A stretch of DNA of 64,000 nucleotides from Adonisia turfae CCMR0081 (lineage in GTDB: Bacteria > Cyanobacteriota > Cyanobacteriia > Phormidesmidales > Phormidesmidaceae), in assembly GCF_011009555.1 (NCBI RefSeq), contig NZ_QXHD01000004.1, forward strand, positions 7,038,576 to 7,102,575, given 5' to 3'. Below the pieces are notes generated by a model. It saw nothing but the letters and a program-made list of their open reading frames with translations, had not been told where the DNA came from and did no database searches. Positions 8,623 to 17,440 of this stretch are shown one piece after another. Each line of letters starts with the position of its first letter. Position 1 is the first letter of the stretch. The position numbers and the translations under genes are program-made.

Positions 8623-9579
8623 ATGGAACAACTTGTACTTCTGATTATGTTGGCTCTTGGCGGTTCCATGGCCGCTGGCTCAGTCCGTATTGTTAATCAA
8701 GGAGATGAAGCCCTAGTAGAAAGCCTGGGCCGATATAACGGCAAAAAGCTCCAGCCTGGCTTAAATTTCACCGTGCCCTTTATCGACAAGATGGTTTATA
8801 AGCAAACCATTCGCGAAAAAGTGCTCGATGTCCCCCCTCAGCAATGCATTACCCGCGACAACGTTTCTATTAGCGTAGATGCCGTTGTTTATTGGCGGAT
8901 TGTCGATTTAGAAAAGGCCTACTACAAAGTTGAAAATCTACAAGCGGCCATGGTCAACCTGGTGCTTACCCAAATTCGGGCAGAAATGGGCCAACTAGAG
9001 CTAGACGAAACATTTACTGCCCGTGCCGACATTAATGAGACCTTGCTGCGGGAGCTGGATATTTCCACTGATCCCTGGGGCGTCAAGGTAACTCGTGTAG
9101 AACTACGAGATATTGTGCCGTCTAAGGCTGTGCAAGATTCCATGGAACTACAGATGGCTGCCGAACGCCGCAAACGTGCCGCTGTACTGACATCGGAAGG
9201 TGAGCGTGAGTCAGCGGTGAACGCAGCTCAAGGCCAAGCGGAAGCAGAAGTTTTAGCCGCTGAAGCGCGCAAAAAAGCAGCAATTCTGGAAGCAGAAGCA
9301 GCGCAAAAGAGCATTGTGCTTAAGGCTCAGGCCGACCGGCAAGAAAGTGTTCTGCGGGCTCAGGCCACGGCAGAAGCTGTGCAAGTGCTAACTCAAAAAC
9401 TAAAAAGCGATCCCGCCGCCCGCGAAGCGCTACAGTTTTTGCTGGCCCAGGGCTATCTAGATGTCGGTAGCAAAATTGGCGCTAGCGATAGCAGTAAAGT
9501 CATGTTTATGGACCCCCGCGCGATTCCTGCCACATTAGAAGGCATGAAATCCATTGTGGGAGATTTACAGCAGCAGTAG
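8623..9579 (+). CDS. SPFH/stomatin-family (band 7) protein
   Basis: 318 aa from ATG 8623. One N-terminal membrane segment ([19 protein letters not shown]) is followed by the band-7 domain, with '[25 protein letters not shown]' over 24-48, [19 protein letters not shown], and '[15 protein letters not shown]'. A long Ala/Glu/Lys coiled coil covers about 190-260 and the tail is conserved. A TTG further upstream (8566) is open but falls inside the palindromic repeat, so I prefer this start. With its NfeD neighbour it probably forms oligomeric rings in the membrane that act as scaffolds for membrane quality control. Confidence 0.92.
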   Translation: MEQLVLLIMLALGGSMAAGSVRIVNQGDEALVESLGRYNGKKLQPGLNFTVPFIDKMVYKQTIREKVLDVPPQQCITRDNVSISVDAVVYWRIVDLEKAYYKVENLQAAMVNLVLTQIRAEMGQLELDETFTARADINETLLRELDISTDPWGVKVTRVELRDIVPSKAVQDSMELQMAAERRKRAAVLTSEGERESAVNAAQGQAEAEVLAAEARKKAAILEAEAAQKSIVLKAQADRQESVLRAQATAEAVQVLTQKLKSDPAAREALQFLLAQGYLDVGSKIGASDSSKVMFMDPRAIPATLEGMKSIVGDLQQQ

Positions 9580-9662
9580 CCTAGAGGCTGCCCCAAACTG
9601 ATCGGGAGTAAAAAGATGGGCAATATGGGCAAGCTAGTGATCCCAAGTTTAGCTGGAACCCC

Positions 9663-10052
9663 TTAACCTGAGGCCGCTTGGCATTTAGCGCAGAGTCCGA
9701 AGAACTCTAATGTGTGGTAAAAAATGCGGAAATGATGGGAATCGTTGAGGTGCTTCTCCAGCTCATGGACTGGACACTCTTCGATGGGTAGCGATGCACC
9801 ACAGCGGAGGCAGGTCAGGTGGTGACGATCTTCATGGGTCAGACTGTAGAGCGATTCCCCATTAGATAATGTCCGTACTTGAACCGTGCCATCTAGTTTC
9901 AATGCTTCGAGGGCTCGATAAACGGTGGCCAGACCAATGCGGCTACCATCTTGTCGCATCACACCATGCAGATCCTGAGCAGATATGGCTTGCTCCTGAT
10001 TTTGTAGTGCTTCCAGGATGCGCTCCTGGTTACGGGTCCGACGAATAGCCAT
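9663..10052 (-). CDS. zur: Fur-family zinc regulator (Zur/FurB type)
   Basis: 129-aa metal-sensing repressor. The N-terminal winged helix (1-75) contains 'SRIGLATVYRALEALK'. The dimer and metal domain has HHLTCLRCG and, near the C-terminus, FGLCAKCQ, giving two CxxC pairs that hold a structural zinc. The sequence follows cyanobacterial FurB/Zur (ISAQDLH, TLSNGESLYS, CPVHELEKHL, FRIFYHTLEFFGLC) much more closely than FurA or PerR. Zur represses zinc-uptake genes when zinc is ample. No znuABC genes lie nearby, so its targets are elsewhere. Confidence 0.85.
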   Translation of the reverse strand: MAIRRTRNQERILEALQNQEQAISAQDLHGVMRQDGSRIGLATVYRALEALKLDGTVQVRTLSNGESLYSLTHEDRHHLTCLRCGASLPIEECPVHELEKHLNDSHHFRIFYHTLEFFGLCAKCQAASG

Positions 10053-10172
10053 GGGATTTAAGGAATGTGTTCTATTAGCTTAGATCGTAGTACCGTGCTT
10101 AGGGTAGACCTGCTGGCGACGTGATACCAGGGGTGCGATAGTATTAAATTTGTCTACTTCTGGATTGACATT

Positions 10173-10439
10173 GTGGCGCAGACTTATCAGGCTCAAGTGT
10201 ATGTGACTCTTCGTCCTTCGGTGCTGGACCCGGCGGGTACGGCGGTGCGCTCTGGATTAGAGCACATGGGATATGACAATGTGACGCAGGTCCGCATTGG
10301 GAAATATATAGAGGTTTCGCTGACGGCGGATAGTGAAGAGGCTGCGAACGAGCAATTGGATCGCATGTGTGATCAGCTTTTGGCAAATCCGGTGATTGAG
10401 AATTATCGGATTGAATTACAGACGATGGCGACCGCCTAA
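10173..10439 (+). CDS. purS: Phosphoribosylformylglycinamidine synthase subunit PurS
   Basis: 88-aa small subunit that bridges PurQ and PurL in the FGAM synthase complex of de novo purine synthesis. The sequence is typical: YVTLRPSVLDPAGTAV near residues 10-25, 'VRIGKYIEV' in the middle and 'DQLLANPVIENYRIEL' at the end. The start is GTG at 10173; the N-terminus MAQTYQAQVYV fits the family. purQ starts 93 bp downstream on the same strand. purL is not in the window. Confidence 0.93.
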   Translation: MAQTYQAQVYVTLRPSVLDPAGTAVRSGLEHMGYDNVTQVRIGKYIEVSLTADSEEAANEQLDRMCDQLLANPVIENYRIELQTMATA

Positions 10440-10532
10440 TATTCGATACTCCGTAGGGTGAACACTGCCCACCATTCAACATTTAGGCCCCCAGCCCATT
10501 CCCCAACCCATTCCCCACCTATTTTTGGTCCC

Positions 10533-11231
10533 ATGAAATTTGGTGTCATTACATTTCCCGGTTCTAATTGTGATCGCGACGTTGTTTACGTCACCCGCGA
10601 TATTCTTAAGCGTCCCACCCATCGCATCTGGCATGAAGATAGCGATTTAGGTGATATAGATGTGGTGGTGATCCCCGGTGGCTTTAGCTATGGTGACTAT
10701 CTGCGGTGTGGTGCTGTCGCCCAGTTTTCTCCGGCGATGCGGTCTGCTGTGGACTTTGCCAATAAAGGCGGTTTGGTTTTGGGCATTTGTAACGGCTTCC
10801 AGATTTTGACTGAGGTGGGACTGTTGCCCGGTGCCCTAATGCGGAATCGAGATATGCGGTTTATTTGCGATCGCACTCCTCTAAAAGTAGAGCGCACTGC
10901 TCTGACTTGGACCAGCAACTACACCCAGGGGCAGGTCGTGACGATTCCCATCGCCCATGGTGAAGGTTGTTATTATGCTGATACAGATACCCTAAAGTCT
11001 CTAGAAGATAATCAACAAGTTGTTTTCCGCTACAGTAGCTCAGATGGCACTGTTGACAACAACAATAACCCCAACGGATCCCTCAACAACATTGCTGGTA
11101 TTTGTAACAAAACCGGTAACGTGCTTGGCATGATGCCCCATCCAGAGCGAGCGGCAGATACTAGACTCGGTGGAACCGATGGATTAGCCCTGTTTGAATC
11201 TGTCTTACAATCGGCCCTCAGTGTCGCTTAG
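10533..11231 (+). CDS. purQ: Phosphoribosylformylglycinamidine synthase subunit PurQ
   Basis: 232-aa class I glutamine amidotransferase that supplies ammonia to PurL. MKFGVITFPGSNCDRDV opens the protein exactly as in relatives, so the ATG at 10533 is chosen over an upstream GTG at 10458, whose 25 added residues are low-complexity His/Pro. The catalytic Cys is in 'VLGICNGFQIL' and the His/Glu pair in MMPHPERA. It follows purS in a probable two-gene unit closed by a hairpin at 11312-11347. Confidence 0.95.
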   Translation: MKFGVITFPGSNCDRDVVYVTRDILKRPTHRIWHEDSDLGDIDVVVIPGGFSYGDYLRCGAVAQFSPAMRSAVDFANKGGLVLGICNGFQILTEVGLLPGALMRNRDMRFICDRTPLKVERTALTWTSNYTQGQVVTIPIAHGEGCYYADTDTLKSLEDNQQVVFRYSSSDGTVDNNNNPNGSLNNIAGICNKTGNVLGMMPHPERAADTRLGGTDGLALFESVLQSALSVA

Positions 11232-11311
11232 CGGACATCCCCACAACACAACAGGCTATAAATTGCTAGACCATAATCAAAAGTAGGCTTCCAGCCTCAA
11301 TACTTACAAAC

Positions 11312-11347
11312 AGCCTGCTCTACACATAGGCATCTTCAGAGCAGGCT
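11312..11347. terminator. Bidirectional terminator between purQ and the HTHP gene
   Basis: AGCCTGCTCT at 11312-11321 pairs perfectly with AGAGCAGGCT at 11338-11347. ATTTATATTT follows on the + strand and GTTTGTAAG on the - strand. It sits between two convergent genes, so it can stop both transcripts. Confidence 0.7.
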
Positions 11348-11358
11348 ATTTATATTTG

Positions 11359-11601
11359 CTAAGATTTCTGCCAATAATTGTTAGCCGCAGCAACAGTTGC
11401 AAACTCAGTCGCAACGGTCTGCCCCACAGCGATTAGCATCATGGCATCCGACGCATAGACATTTCGCAATTTATCTCTCTCGGCTGCATCTGGCTGCGTC
11501 ATTTTAATAATGAGCCGCGCCATTTTAACAGCTAACTGCCGTCCCTCCTCAGGCGTATCAGTAATCAAAGAATTACTCGGAACCAATGTAATTTCTTCCA
11601 T
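11359..11601 (-). CDS. Hexameric tyrosine-coordinated heme protein (HTHP) family
   Basis: 80 aa. The pattern 'TPEEGRQLAVKMARL' (16-30), 'KMTQPDAAERDKLRNVY' (33-49), 'DAMMLIAVGQTVATEF' and 'AAANNYW' near the C-terminus matches my memory of the small HTHP proteins first studied in a marine alphaproteobacterium. There six subunits form a ring, each binding heme through a tyrosine. Y49 here would be the heme ligand. Reported members have peroxidase or catalase-like activity. A GAGG ribosome site lies 9 bp before the ATG. The gene is divergent from an OhrR-type peroxide sensor with two operator-like palindromes between them, which fits a peroxide-defence role. Confidence 0.75.
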   Translation of the reverse strand: MEEITLVPSNSLITDTPEEGRQLAVKMARLIIKMTQPDAAERDKLRNVYASDAMMLIAVGQTVATEFATVAAANNYWQKS

Positions 11602-11646
11602 GGTAATTGCCTCTAGTTTTCAGAATGTAAAGCTTTAACACAAAAT

Positions 11647-11677
11647 AAATCGTGTGCGAATTAATCGCGCACGATTT
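11647..11677. promoter_or_regulatory. Operator-like palindrome 1 (OhrR/MarR candidate)
   Basis: A 31-bp palindrome: arm AAATCGTGTGCGA (11647-11659), spacer ATTAA, arm TCGCGCACGATTT (11665-11677), 12 of 13 arm positions matched. It lies 46 bp upstream of the HTHP start codon and has the length and symmetry expected of a MarR-dimer site. Confidence 0.7.
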
Positions 11678-11704
11678 AATGATAGCAAGTGTTCTTGAAA
11701 AGTC

Positions 11705-11732
11705 AATCGTGCGCGATTAATTCGCGTGTTGC
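11705..11732. promoter_or_regulatory. Operator-like palindrome 2 (OhrR/MarR candidate)
   Basis: A second site whose first 21 bases (11705-11725) are identical to the reverse complement of site 1. It keeps AATCGTGCGCGA as one arm and a weaker TCGCGTGTTGC as the other. It lies 66 bp upstream of the regulator's ATG, suggesting autoregulation. Confidence 0.65.
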
Positions 11733-11798
11733 TATGATTGGAAGATAGCTGGTGCCCCTGGTAAGGCCGTCTATTTATGCTCTTTGTGATAAGAAGTC

Positions 11799-12272
11799 AT
11801 GGTTGACTCGATTTCCCACCCTAGTGAATTTCTTCAGTTTGACGATTTCCTGTGCTTTGCACTCTATGCTGCCAACCACGCTATGAATCGTGCCTATAAG
11901 CCATTGCTCGATAAGATTGGGCTTACCTATCCTCAGTACATTGTGATGGTGGTGTTATGGGAAAAAGATGGACAAGCTGTTAGAGAATTGGGAGAAAGGT
12001 TGTTTTTGGCATCGAATACGCTAACGCCCTTGCTAAAGCGGTTGGAAAAAATGGGTTACGTCACCCGACAGCGGGATCCGAAGGATGAACGCAAGGTGCT
12101 CATTTATCTGACCCAGGTAGGAAAAACCCTCAAGCAAGATGTGCTCGAGATCCCTGGCTGCATTATTAACGCTACAGGTCTTACTTCGAGCAATCTGGAG
12201 GCTCTTCAGGAACAGTTGTCTCTGCTTCGCAAAAATCTGGAAACTGCTCTAGAAACAGGTACTATTGACTAG
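11799..12272 (+). CDS. ohrR: MarR-family regulator, OhrR type (organic peroxide sensor)
   Basis: 157-aa winged-helix repressor. The N-terminus 'FDDFLCFALYAANHAMNRAYKPLL' spans residues 14-37 and carries the reactive Cys19, equivalent to the peroxide-sensing cysteine of OhrR. LTYPQYIVMVVLWEKDG, the recognition helix region 'ASNTLTPLLKRLEKMGYV' and the wing 'RDPKDERKVLIYLT' follow. A second cysteine, C121, lies where two-Cys OhrR proteins form their disulfide. OhrR normally represses the peroxidase gene ohr, but no ohr is nearby; the divergent gene encodes an HTHP heme protein instead. Two palindromes between the genes are the probable binding sites. Confidence 0.85.
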   Translation: MVDSISHPSEFLQFDDFLCFALYAANHAMNRAYKPLLDKIGLTYPQYIVMVVLWEKDGQAVRELGERLFLASNTLTPLLKRLEKMGYVTRQRDPKDERKVLIYLTQVGKTLKQDVLEIPGCIINATGLTSSNLEALQEQLSLLRKNLETALETGTID

Positions 12273-12337
12273 AGATAGTTTAGGTTTGTTTGGGGCAGTA
12301 TTAGCGACAAGATTAAGCGTGAACTGCTTCTTTGCCC

Positions 12338-13207
12338 TTATTCTTGCCGTAACTGCTGAATTTCCTCGATTAACAAACCTGTTGTTTGGCTAATAGCATC
12401 ATCGTCCAACATTGGTAGCAGCCTTCGAGCAATATCCAATTGTGTTTGTTGCTGTCCCCGTTCCATTCCCTGTTGGAGACCCTGCTCTAGAGCCTGTTTA
12501 GAGGCTTTAACAATGGCGCCACGCTGATCCTGAATAAACATTTCTTGGTGTTCTAAATCATCCAACTCCTCACGAGTAAGGTTGGCTTGATTTGCTACAT
12601 TAAATGCCTCTTTGATGGCAGTCACCACCCGCAGGGACTCTGGGATGGTCTCTAGCTCACGGGCATGGTTGAGAAAATAGGCCCATTGATCGGTAAGACT
12701 GTGCAATTCGTCTAAGGCACGGTCGAACTTGGGCAATTCCCCGAAGACCAGTTCCAGATCGTGAATGGGATAGTCGAATAAAAAGTTTTTTTCCTTGAGG
12801 ATAAAACGGGAGAGCCAGCCCTCAAATTCTGGAAACATGACAAAGTCGGTAATTGTCAAGGCAATTACCGGATTGAGCAATGCATAGTCATGACCCTTAT
12901 TCAGTTGGATGGAGTAGGCTTTAGCGGCATTGTAAAGAATACGTTTTTCAAATCCTTCTAGATTTAATACCTGCATCTCAATAATGACGGTGCTGCCATC
13001 GTGGAGTTGGGCTTTCACGTCCAGATAAGTGTCTTTAACGCCACGAATCCGAGGTGCCTGGTAGGGGTTAAGAATGGTTAGATCCTGAACTATATCGTTG
13101 CCTTCGTAAACCATCCCGTTTAGGAAACTCATGAGGATGTCCTTGTGTTCTTCAGAACCAAAGATTTTTTTGAAGGCAAAGTCCGTCTTAGGATTAATAA
13201 ATGCCAT
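12338..13207 (-). CDS. Rpn-family PD-(D/E)XK nuclease/putative transposase
   Basis: 289 aa, opening 'INPKTDFAFKKIFGSEEHKDIL', the hallmark of the Rpn/PDDEXK family of recombination-promoting nucleases found in many copies in cyanobacteria. The nuclease core is seen as D63 (TYLDVKAQ) and E77-x-Q79 (VIIEMQV). The C-terminal region has the common glutamine-rich helix (QALEQGLQQGMERGQQQ) and a short tail with 'LPMLDDDAISQTTGL'. The gene is intact. No terminal inverted repeats or target duplications are visible, so I do not call an insertion sequence. Confidence 0.85.
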   Translation of the reverse strand: MAFINPKTDFAFKKIFGSEEHKDILMSFLNGMVYEGNDIVQDLTILNPYQAPRIRGVKDTYLDVKAQLHDGSTVIIEMQVLNLEGFEKRILYNAAKAYSIQLNKGHDYALLNPVIALTITDFVMFPEFEGWLSRFILKEKNFLFDYPIHDLELVFGELPKFDRALDELHSLTDQWAYFLNHARELETIPESLRVVTAIKEAFNVANQANLTREELDDLEHQEMFIQDQRGAIVKASKQALEQGLQQGMERGQQQTQLDIARRLLPMLDDDAISQTTGLLIEEIQQLRQE

Positions 13208-13408
13208 AGCAAACAGGTTTGGCTAATTAAAATGCCAATGCTTTTATCTTATTGCATCTTTCAAGATGACATGAGCGTTGACACTTTTTGATGGTCACTT
13301 GGTATGTGGGTCGTACCTGGGGGATCAGAATTAGGTCAATCCTTCTAAGACTTGAATAGTCGTCAAAATTTAGCGCTCATTCCCCTCAGGCATGAGTAAA
13401 TTTTTAAT

Positions 13409-14089
13409 TCAGATTATTGTAGCGAGGATAACCTGCTCTTTCTCAGCTGCTTCTGCGAAACATCTTTTGAATTCTTGACTAGCTTTACGACAGTCTTCAA
13501 GCCAGTCCTCTGGAGCATATACCGAAGTATCAAAGTGATGAAGTAGTTCATCTACTCTGATTTTGCAAAGGATCTGTGCAATTTCCTTCACTTGTCCTGA
13601 GGTGAGATAACGTAGATTACTTGAATTTATGTGCTCACCTCCCCAAATAGCCAAGTCAGCTAGTTGAGTATTTAAAGGAAATTTTATTTCCAAGACCTTC
13701 AAAAGGCATGAATGAACTAGTCTGTCAATTCGTGTGCCAAAGTAAATCTTTCTCTGTGCGAGAAGTGGATCCTCTGCTTTAAATTGTTCCAAAAGTTGTT
13801 CTAGAAGATCACAGTATGTGTTTAAATCTTTTCCAGGTGTAAAAGGAAATAGACGCTTGTCTTCGCTACCGTTGAATGCTTCGTAGTCCTCTTCATAGTC
13901 TTGAATAAATACATCTATTGTTGGTTCTCGGAAATAGTCAGGATCGGACGTGGGAAGTGCATTGAACCATAAAAACATGCCACTTCCATAGCTCCATATC
14001 TCCTTAATCAATATTTGTAGCTTTTCATTACTACGAATCTGCTCAAGTAATTCAATAGGAATAGCTTGCTTTACGATAGAGTGTGACAT
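13409..14089 (-). CDS. DUF1877-like protein
   Basis: 226 aa, soluble, acidic. The C-terminal third, with 'LRYLTSGQVKEIAQIL', 'FDTSVYAPEDW' and a final 'FAEAAEKEQVILATI', resembles the DUF1877 (YfbM-like) family, whose function is unknown. The N-terminal 140 residues are not recognised. The coding region is AT-richer than its neighbours, which may point to horizontal acquisition beside the Rpn-family gene. It has its own ATG and stands 147 bp downstream of the flavin-reductase gene. Confidence 0.6.
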   Translation of the reverse strand: MSHSIVKQAIPIELLEQIRSNEKLQILIKEIWSYGSGMFLWFNALPTSDPDYFREPTIDVFIQDYEEDYEAFNGSEDKRLFPFTPGKDLNTYCDLLEQLLEQFKAEDPLLAQRKIYFGTRIDRLVHSCLLKVLEIKFPLNTQLADLAIWGGEHINSSNLRYLTSGQVKEIAQILCKIRVDELLHHFDTSVYAPEDWLEDCRKASQEFKRCFAEAAEKEQVILATII

Positions 14090-14235
14090 TTAAGAAGCCT
14101 TACATAGAAAAAGCCCTGAATAGTGAGAAAATAATTCAAGAGTTTATTCATATTGCACAATAGCTCAAATATTGGAGGTTTAGATAACTCTTTGATGCAT
14201 TATGAAGCTGTTTAGCCTTATGTCAGGAGAGAAAA

Positions 14236-14853
14236 TTAATTGGCTAAACCATTTGGAATAGTGAATTGTCGTTCTGTATAGCAATAATTATTCCCAGCCA
14301 TGCGCCCAATGGGAGCCAACTTTTGAGTATCAACGTGATGGTTCTCATCTATCAAGTCATCACGTACAAACCAATGGACTACCTGGCCAATGACTAAATT
14401 AAACGTCCCAATCGGCACAATTTGCATAGTGCGACATTCAAATGCAACAGGAGATTCTGCAACCCTTGGCGCTTTCACCACCTGGCTAGGAACTGTTGTC
14501 AGGTCAATATGGTCAAACTCAGAATCACCATAGGGTAGCGGTTCTGATGCCTCAGCCACCTGACGAATGTACGGCGCTACTGCCAAGTTGATTACATACT
14601 CACCCACACCACCTTCAGAGACAGGACGTACATTGCGCAACGTGTCTTTTGCCGAACCGTCTGACTTTGGGGCAACGCTAAAGGCTAATGCCAGAGGGTT
14701 ATGTCCCACTGCATTGAAATAGGAAAAGGGCGCTAAATTTGTTTTTCCGGTGGTTGAGATGCTGGAAACAAAAGCAATAGGTCGGGGCACCACTGTCCCA
14801 ATCAGCAATTTGTAGCGAGATGGTGGATCGAGTGCTTCAGGATTGATTTCCAT
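14236..14853 (-). CDS. Flavin reductase-like, FMN-binding split-barrel protein
   Basis: 205 aa. The family pattern is clear: 'YKLLIGTVVPRPIAFVSSIS' near residues 14-33, 'NLAPFSYFNAVGHNPLALAFSV', 'DTLRNV', then 'EYVINL' and 'SPVAFECRTMQIVPIG'. These proteins bind FMN as dimers and reduce flavin with NAD(P)H or use it in small oxidoreductase reactions; the substrate cannot be told from sequence. The gene is single, with an ATG start. Confidence 0.85.
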   Translation of the reverse strand: MEINPEALDPPSRYKLLIGTVVPRPIAFVSSISTTGKTNLAPFSYFNAVGHNPLALAFSVAPKSDGSAKDTLRNVRPVSEGGVGEYVINLAVAPYIRQVAEASEPLPYGDSEFDHIDLTTVPSQVVKAPRVAESPVAFECRTMQIVPIGTFNLVIGQVVHWFVRDDLIDENHHVDTQKLAPIGRMAGNNYCYTERQFTIPNGLAN

Positions 14854-14987
14854 AGAGGGGCATGGACTAGTAGTACCAACTACTCCAAATTAGATTGAAT
14901 ATCATCGAATAAATCATAAAAGAATCAAAATGGCTTGACTATGGCAGGTGAGCTGCAATAACTCTTTCAAAAGTCTCGCCTTAAAAC

Positions 14988-15797
14988 TTACTGTCGGATC
15001 ACATTTACTAATGGTTTAAAGAGTTCTGTTAGCTCTTGTCGGGCGCTTAGTAATGTAGGAAATGGACGATTGCCATAGTTTTGACCAATCTTTAAAGGAA
15101 AAATATCTATGTCCTCTAAGGGAGTCCAGGCTGCGCCAGCCGCTTGAGTGATGGCCCAGACAGCGGCGATATCCCAAATTTTGGGTGTGGCTTCTACTGC
15201 CCCTAAGCTAATGCCTGCGGCTACGGTCAGTAAGTTATAGGTGGCTACGCCCAGCATGCGAATTTTGCAGGGGAAGGGGTTTTGTAATATTTTGAGGCTG
15301 CGGGCACAGAGGCTGAAGAATTGACTACCTGCAACATTGTCTGACGATGTATGAATAGGTTCGCCATCGAGAAAAGCACCACTGGGTCCCTCCAGACCGG
15401 AGGTGCCCATAAAGAACCCATGGAACCGCTGATCCAGCGTTGGAATGTACACATGGCCAAAAACTGGTGTGCCTTTGTATAACAGGCCTAAGGAAATTCC
15501 CCACAGAGGCACACCACGGGTGAAGTTTGTGGTGCCATCGATGGGGTCAATAATCCAGCAAAAGTCCTGTTCAGGAAAAATATGGGTGCCCTCTTCGCTC
15601 AGTACACCATGCTCTGGTAACTCTTTTTGTAACCGTCGCCGCAGTTCACCATCAGCCCACTTGTCTGATTGGGTTACCAGACTGCCGTCGGCTTTTTCTT
15701 CTGCTGTAGCCTTACCAAAATCTTTGAGTAACTGCGCACCGACAACGGTGGTTGCAGTTTCAGCGATGGTGAGAATGTGCTGCCAGTCTGGGGTCAT
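14988..15797 (-). CDS. Inositol monophosphatase-family phosphatase
   Basis: 269 aa from the ATG at 15797. Metal site 1 is 'SEEGTHIF' (Glu) and 'CWIIDPIDGTTNFTRGVPLW' (DxIDGT), with 'IWDIAAVWAITQAAG' carrying the distal aspartate. The family covers inositol-1-phosphatase, 3'-phosphoadenosine phosphatase and sugar phosphatases, and the exact substrate is open. The start chosen leaves 4 bp after the stop codon of the upstream carrier gene; a GTG 18 bp earlier would overlap it by 14 bp. The two genes are therefore probably co-transcribed. Confidence 0.85.
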   Translation of the reverse strand: MTPDWQHILTIAETATTVVGAQLLKDFGKATAEEKADGSLVTQSDKWADGELRRRLQKELPEHGVLSEEGTHIFPEQDFCWIIDPIDGTTNFTRGVPLWGISLGLLYKGTPVFGHVYIPTLDQRFHGFFMGTSGLEGPSGAFLDGEPIHTSSDNVAGSQFFSLCARSLKILQNPFPCKIRMLGVATYNLLTVAAGISLGAVEATPKIWDIAAVWAITQAAGAAWTPLEDIDIFPLKIGQNYGNRPFPTLLSARQELTELFKPLVNVIRQ

Positions 15798-15801
15798 GGG
15801 G

Positions 15802-17253
15802 TTAGTCCATATCACTTTCTAGGGCGGTTGCGATCGCACTCTTTGCAGTGGTCTGAAACTCGCGAATGTTCACACGACTGACAATGGCTACCGCAACTAA
15901 CATACCAACTGCCTGCGTACCAAAAACCAAACCATAGGCAGGCAGCAGCTGCGATTCAGGCACTGGGCCACCCGCAATAGTTTCAACAATACGTTTGCCT
16001 AAGGAAAGTAAGCTGCCACCTAGCACTGTAGCCGTGCCTCGGGCAATGGCCTGGGCTAACCCCCAAGCACCAATAAAGGTACCAGCTACTTCTGTTACGG
16101 TTAAGTCCAACATCAGCAAGATTGAACCTGTCGTTAAAACCCCAGAAGCCAAGCCAAATAAACCCACACCTAACATCAGCTGTTGAGGATTCCCCGTGGT
16201 ACCAAAGACAATTAACAGAATTAAGCAAAAGGCAGCCCACCAACAGCCAAATTTAATGGTGCGCTTTTTACCCAGTCGAGGAGCCAACCAAAAGCCAGTT
16301 GCGACAATGCCAAACAGAGTACCCATGCCAAAGTAAGCATTGAGCTGGGTAGTTTCGGCAATTGACATACCAAAAATCTGCCCGCCGTAGGGCTCCAAGA
16401 CGGCATCCTGCATAAACAGACTGAGACTGAGTACGAGCAAAAATACAAAGAACAACCCAGTCTGACGGCTGGCGGTTAACACCTTTAAAGCCGCTCCAAA
16501 CGTAATCTGATCGTCTCGCTGACGTGTGCGTTCTTTCAAGCGTGAATATTTTTTCTCAATGCCAAAGGTACTAATAATCGCAATCCCACAGACAATGGCA
16601 GGCGCAATGATAAACAACCGATTAATCGGGCTCCGTAGTGCATCAAGTGTGGGGGCATCACCTAAAAATCTGAGGACAATGTTGGTGATGATTACGCCTG
16701 AGACGATGCCCACCATCAACATACCCCAGCCGATTCCCACTAGCTTAGACTGGGTTTTTTCATCCGACACATCCACCAATAAGGCTGTGAAGGGGGTAGA
16801 CGTGGAGGCTAAGGCCAAACCATAAAGGGCAAAGATCAAGGCTAGTAGGCCAACCCAAGGATAGACATCAATAGTCCAGCCTGCAGTTTCAATGCGACTA
16901 CCAATTTGCCAAACAATTTGGACAGCGCCAAAGGCCATCACCGCCATGGAAACAATGCCCAACCATATGTAACCGCTGCGATGGTAGCCAAAAAGTGGCT
17001 TAGAGTCGGACATCTGACCGATCCATACACGGGCTGGGGCCATAAATTGATGGACTGCGATCGCACCCGCCGCAATCAAGGGAGGCATACTCAGCTCAGT
17101 AATCATGACGCGATTCAGCACCCCCAGTGTGAGCAATGACATAATGCCAAGCCCCATATTGAAAATGCCCAGCCGTAGCATCGTGAATAGGCCAAGTTTA
17201 GGAATAGCGGTGTCAGAAGCCGTATAGCTATTGGTCAGATCTGGACTGCTCAT
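15802..17253 (-). CDS. PucC/BCD-family major facilitator protein
   Basis: 483-aa polytopic membrane protein with about 12 helices. The N-terminus 'LGLFTMLRLGIFNMGLGIM' and the loop 'GQMSDSKPLFGYHRSGYIWLG' are diagnostic of the bacteriochlorophyll-delivery (PucC/LhaA) branch of the major facilitator superfamily. In purple bacteria these help assemble light-harvesting complexes; cyanobacterial members are linked to chlorophyll handling. It starts the two-gene unit with the inositol-phosphatase-family gene. A HIP1 octamer lies within the last codons. Confidence 0.87.
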   Translation of the reverse strand: MSSPDLTNSYTASDTAIPKLGLFTMLRLGIFNMGLGIMSLLTLGVLNRVMITELSMPPLIAAGAIAVHQFMAPARVWIGQMSDSKPLFGYHRSGYIWLGIVSMAVMAFGAVQIVWQIGSRIETAGWTIDVYPWVGLLALIFALYGLALASTSTPFTALLVDVSDEKTQSKLVGIGWGMLMVGIVSGVIITNIVLRFLGDAPTLDALRSPINRLFIIAPAIVCGIAIISTFGIEKKYSRLKERTRQRDDQITFGAALKVLTASRQTGLFFVFLLVLSLSLFMQDAVLEPYGGQIFGMSIAETTQLNAYFGMGTLFGIVATGFWLAPRLGKKRTIKFGCWWAAFCLILLIVFGTTGNPQQLMLGVGLFGLASGVLTTGSILLMLDLTVTEVAGTFIGAWGLAQAIARGTATVLGGSLLSLGKRIVETIAGGPVPESQLLPAYGLVFGTQAVGMLVAVAIVSRVNIREFQTTAKSAIATALESDMD

Positions 17254-17410
17254 AGCCGTCGATTTTGCTCAAAGGATTTACTAATACGCAATACTCAGCT
17301 TAAACGCCAACAGCCCTTAACGCGTAACCTTTAGTTCCCAATCTATAACCCCGTAGGGGCTCCCCTGGTGGGTGCCCTGCCAAAATGTTTGCCCAGCAAC
17401 CAACATCGCA

Positions 17411-17440
17411 ATAAAAAAAGCGGCAGGTATTACCTGCCGC
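17411..17440 (-). terminator. Terminator after the small heat-shock gene
   Basis: GCGGCAGGTA at 17420-17429 and TACCTGCCGC at 17431-17440 form a perfect 10-bp dyad. Read on the - strand it is followed by TTTTTTTAT, a classic intrinsic terminator about 100 bp after the hsp20 stop codon. Confidence 0.85.

Noticed and set aside
10458-10532. N-terminal extension of PurQ from GTG 10458
   Set aside because: Adds a His/Pro low-complexity stretch; PurQ proteins start at MKFGV.
12338-13207. Insertion sequence around the Rpn-family gene
   Set aside because: No terminal inverted repeats or target-site duplication seen; only the nuclease gene is supported.
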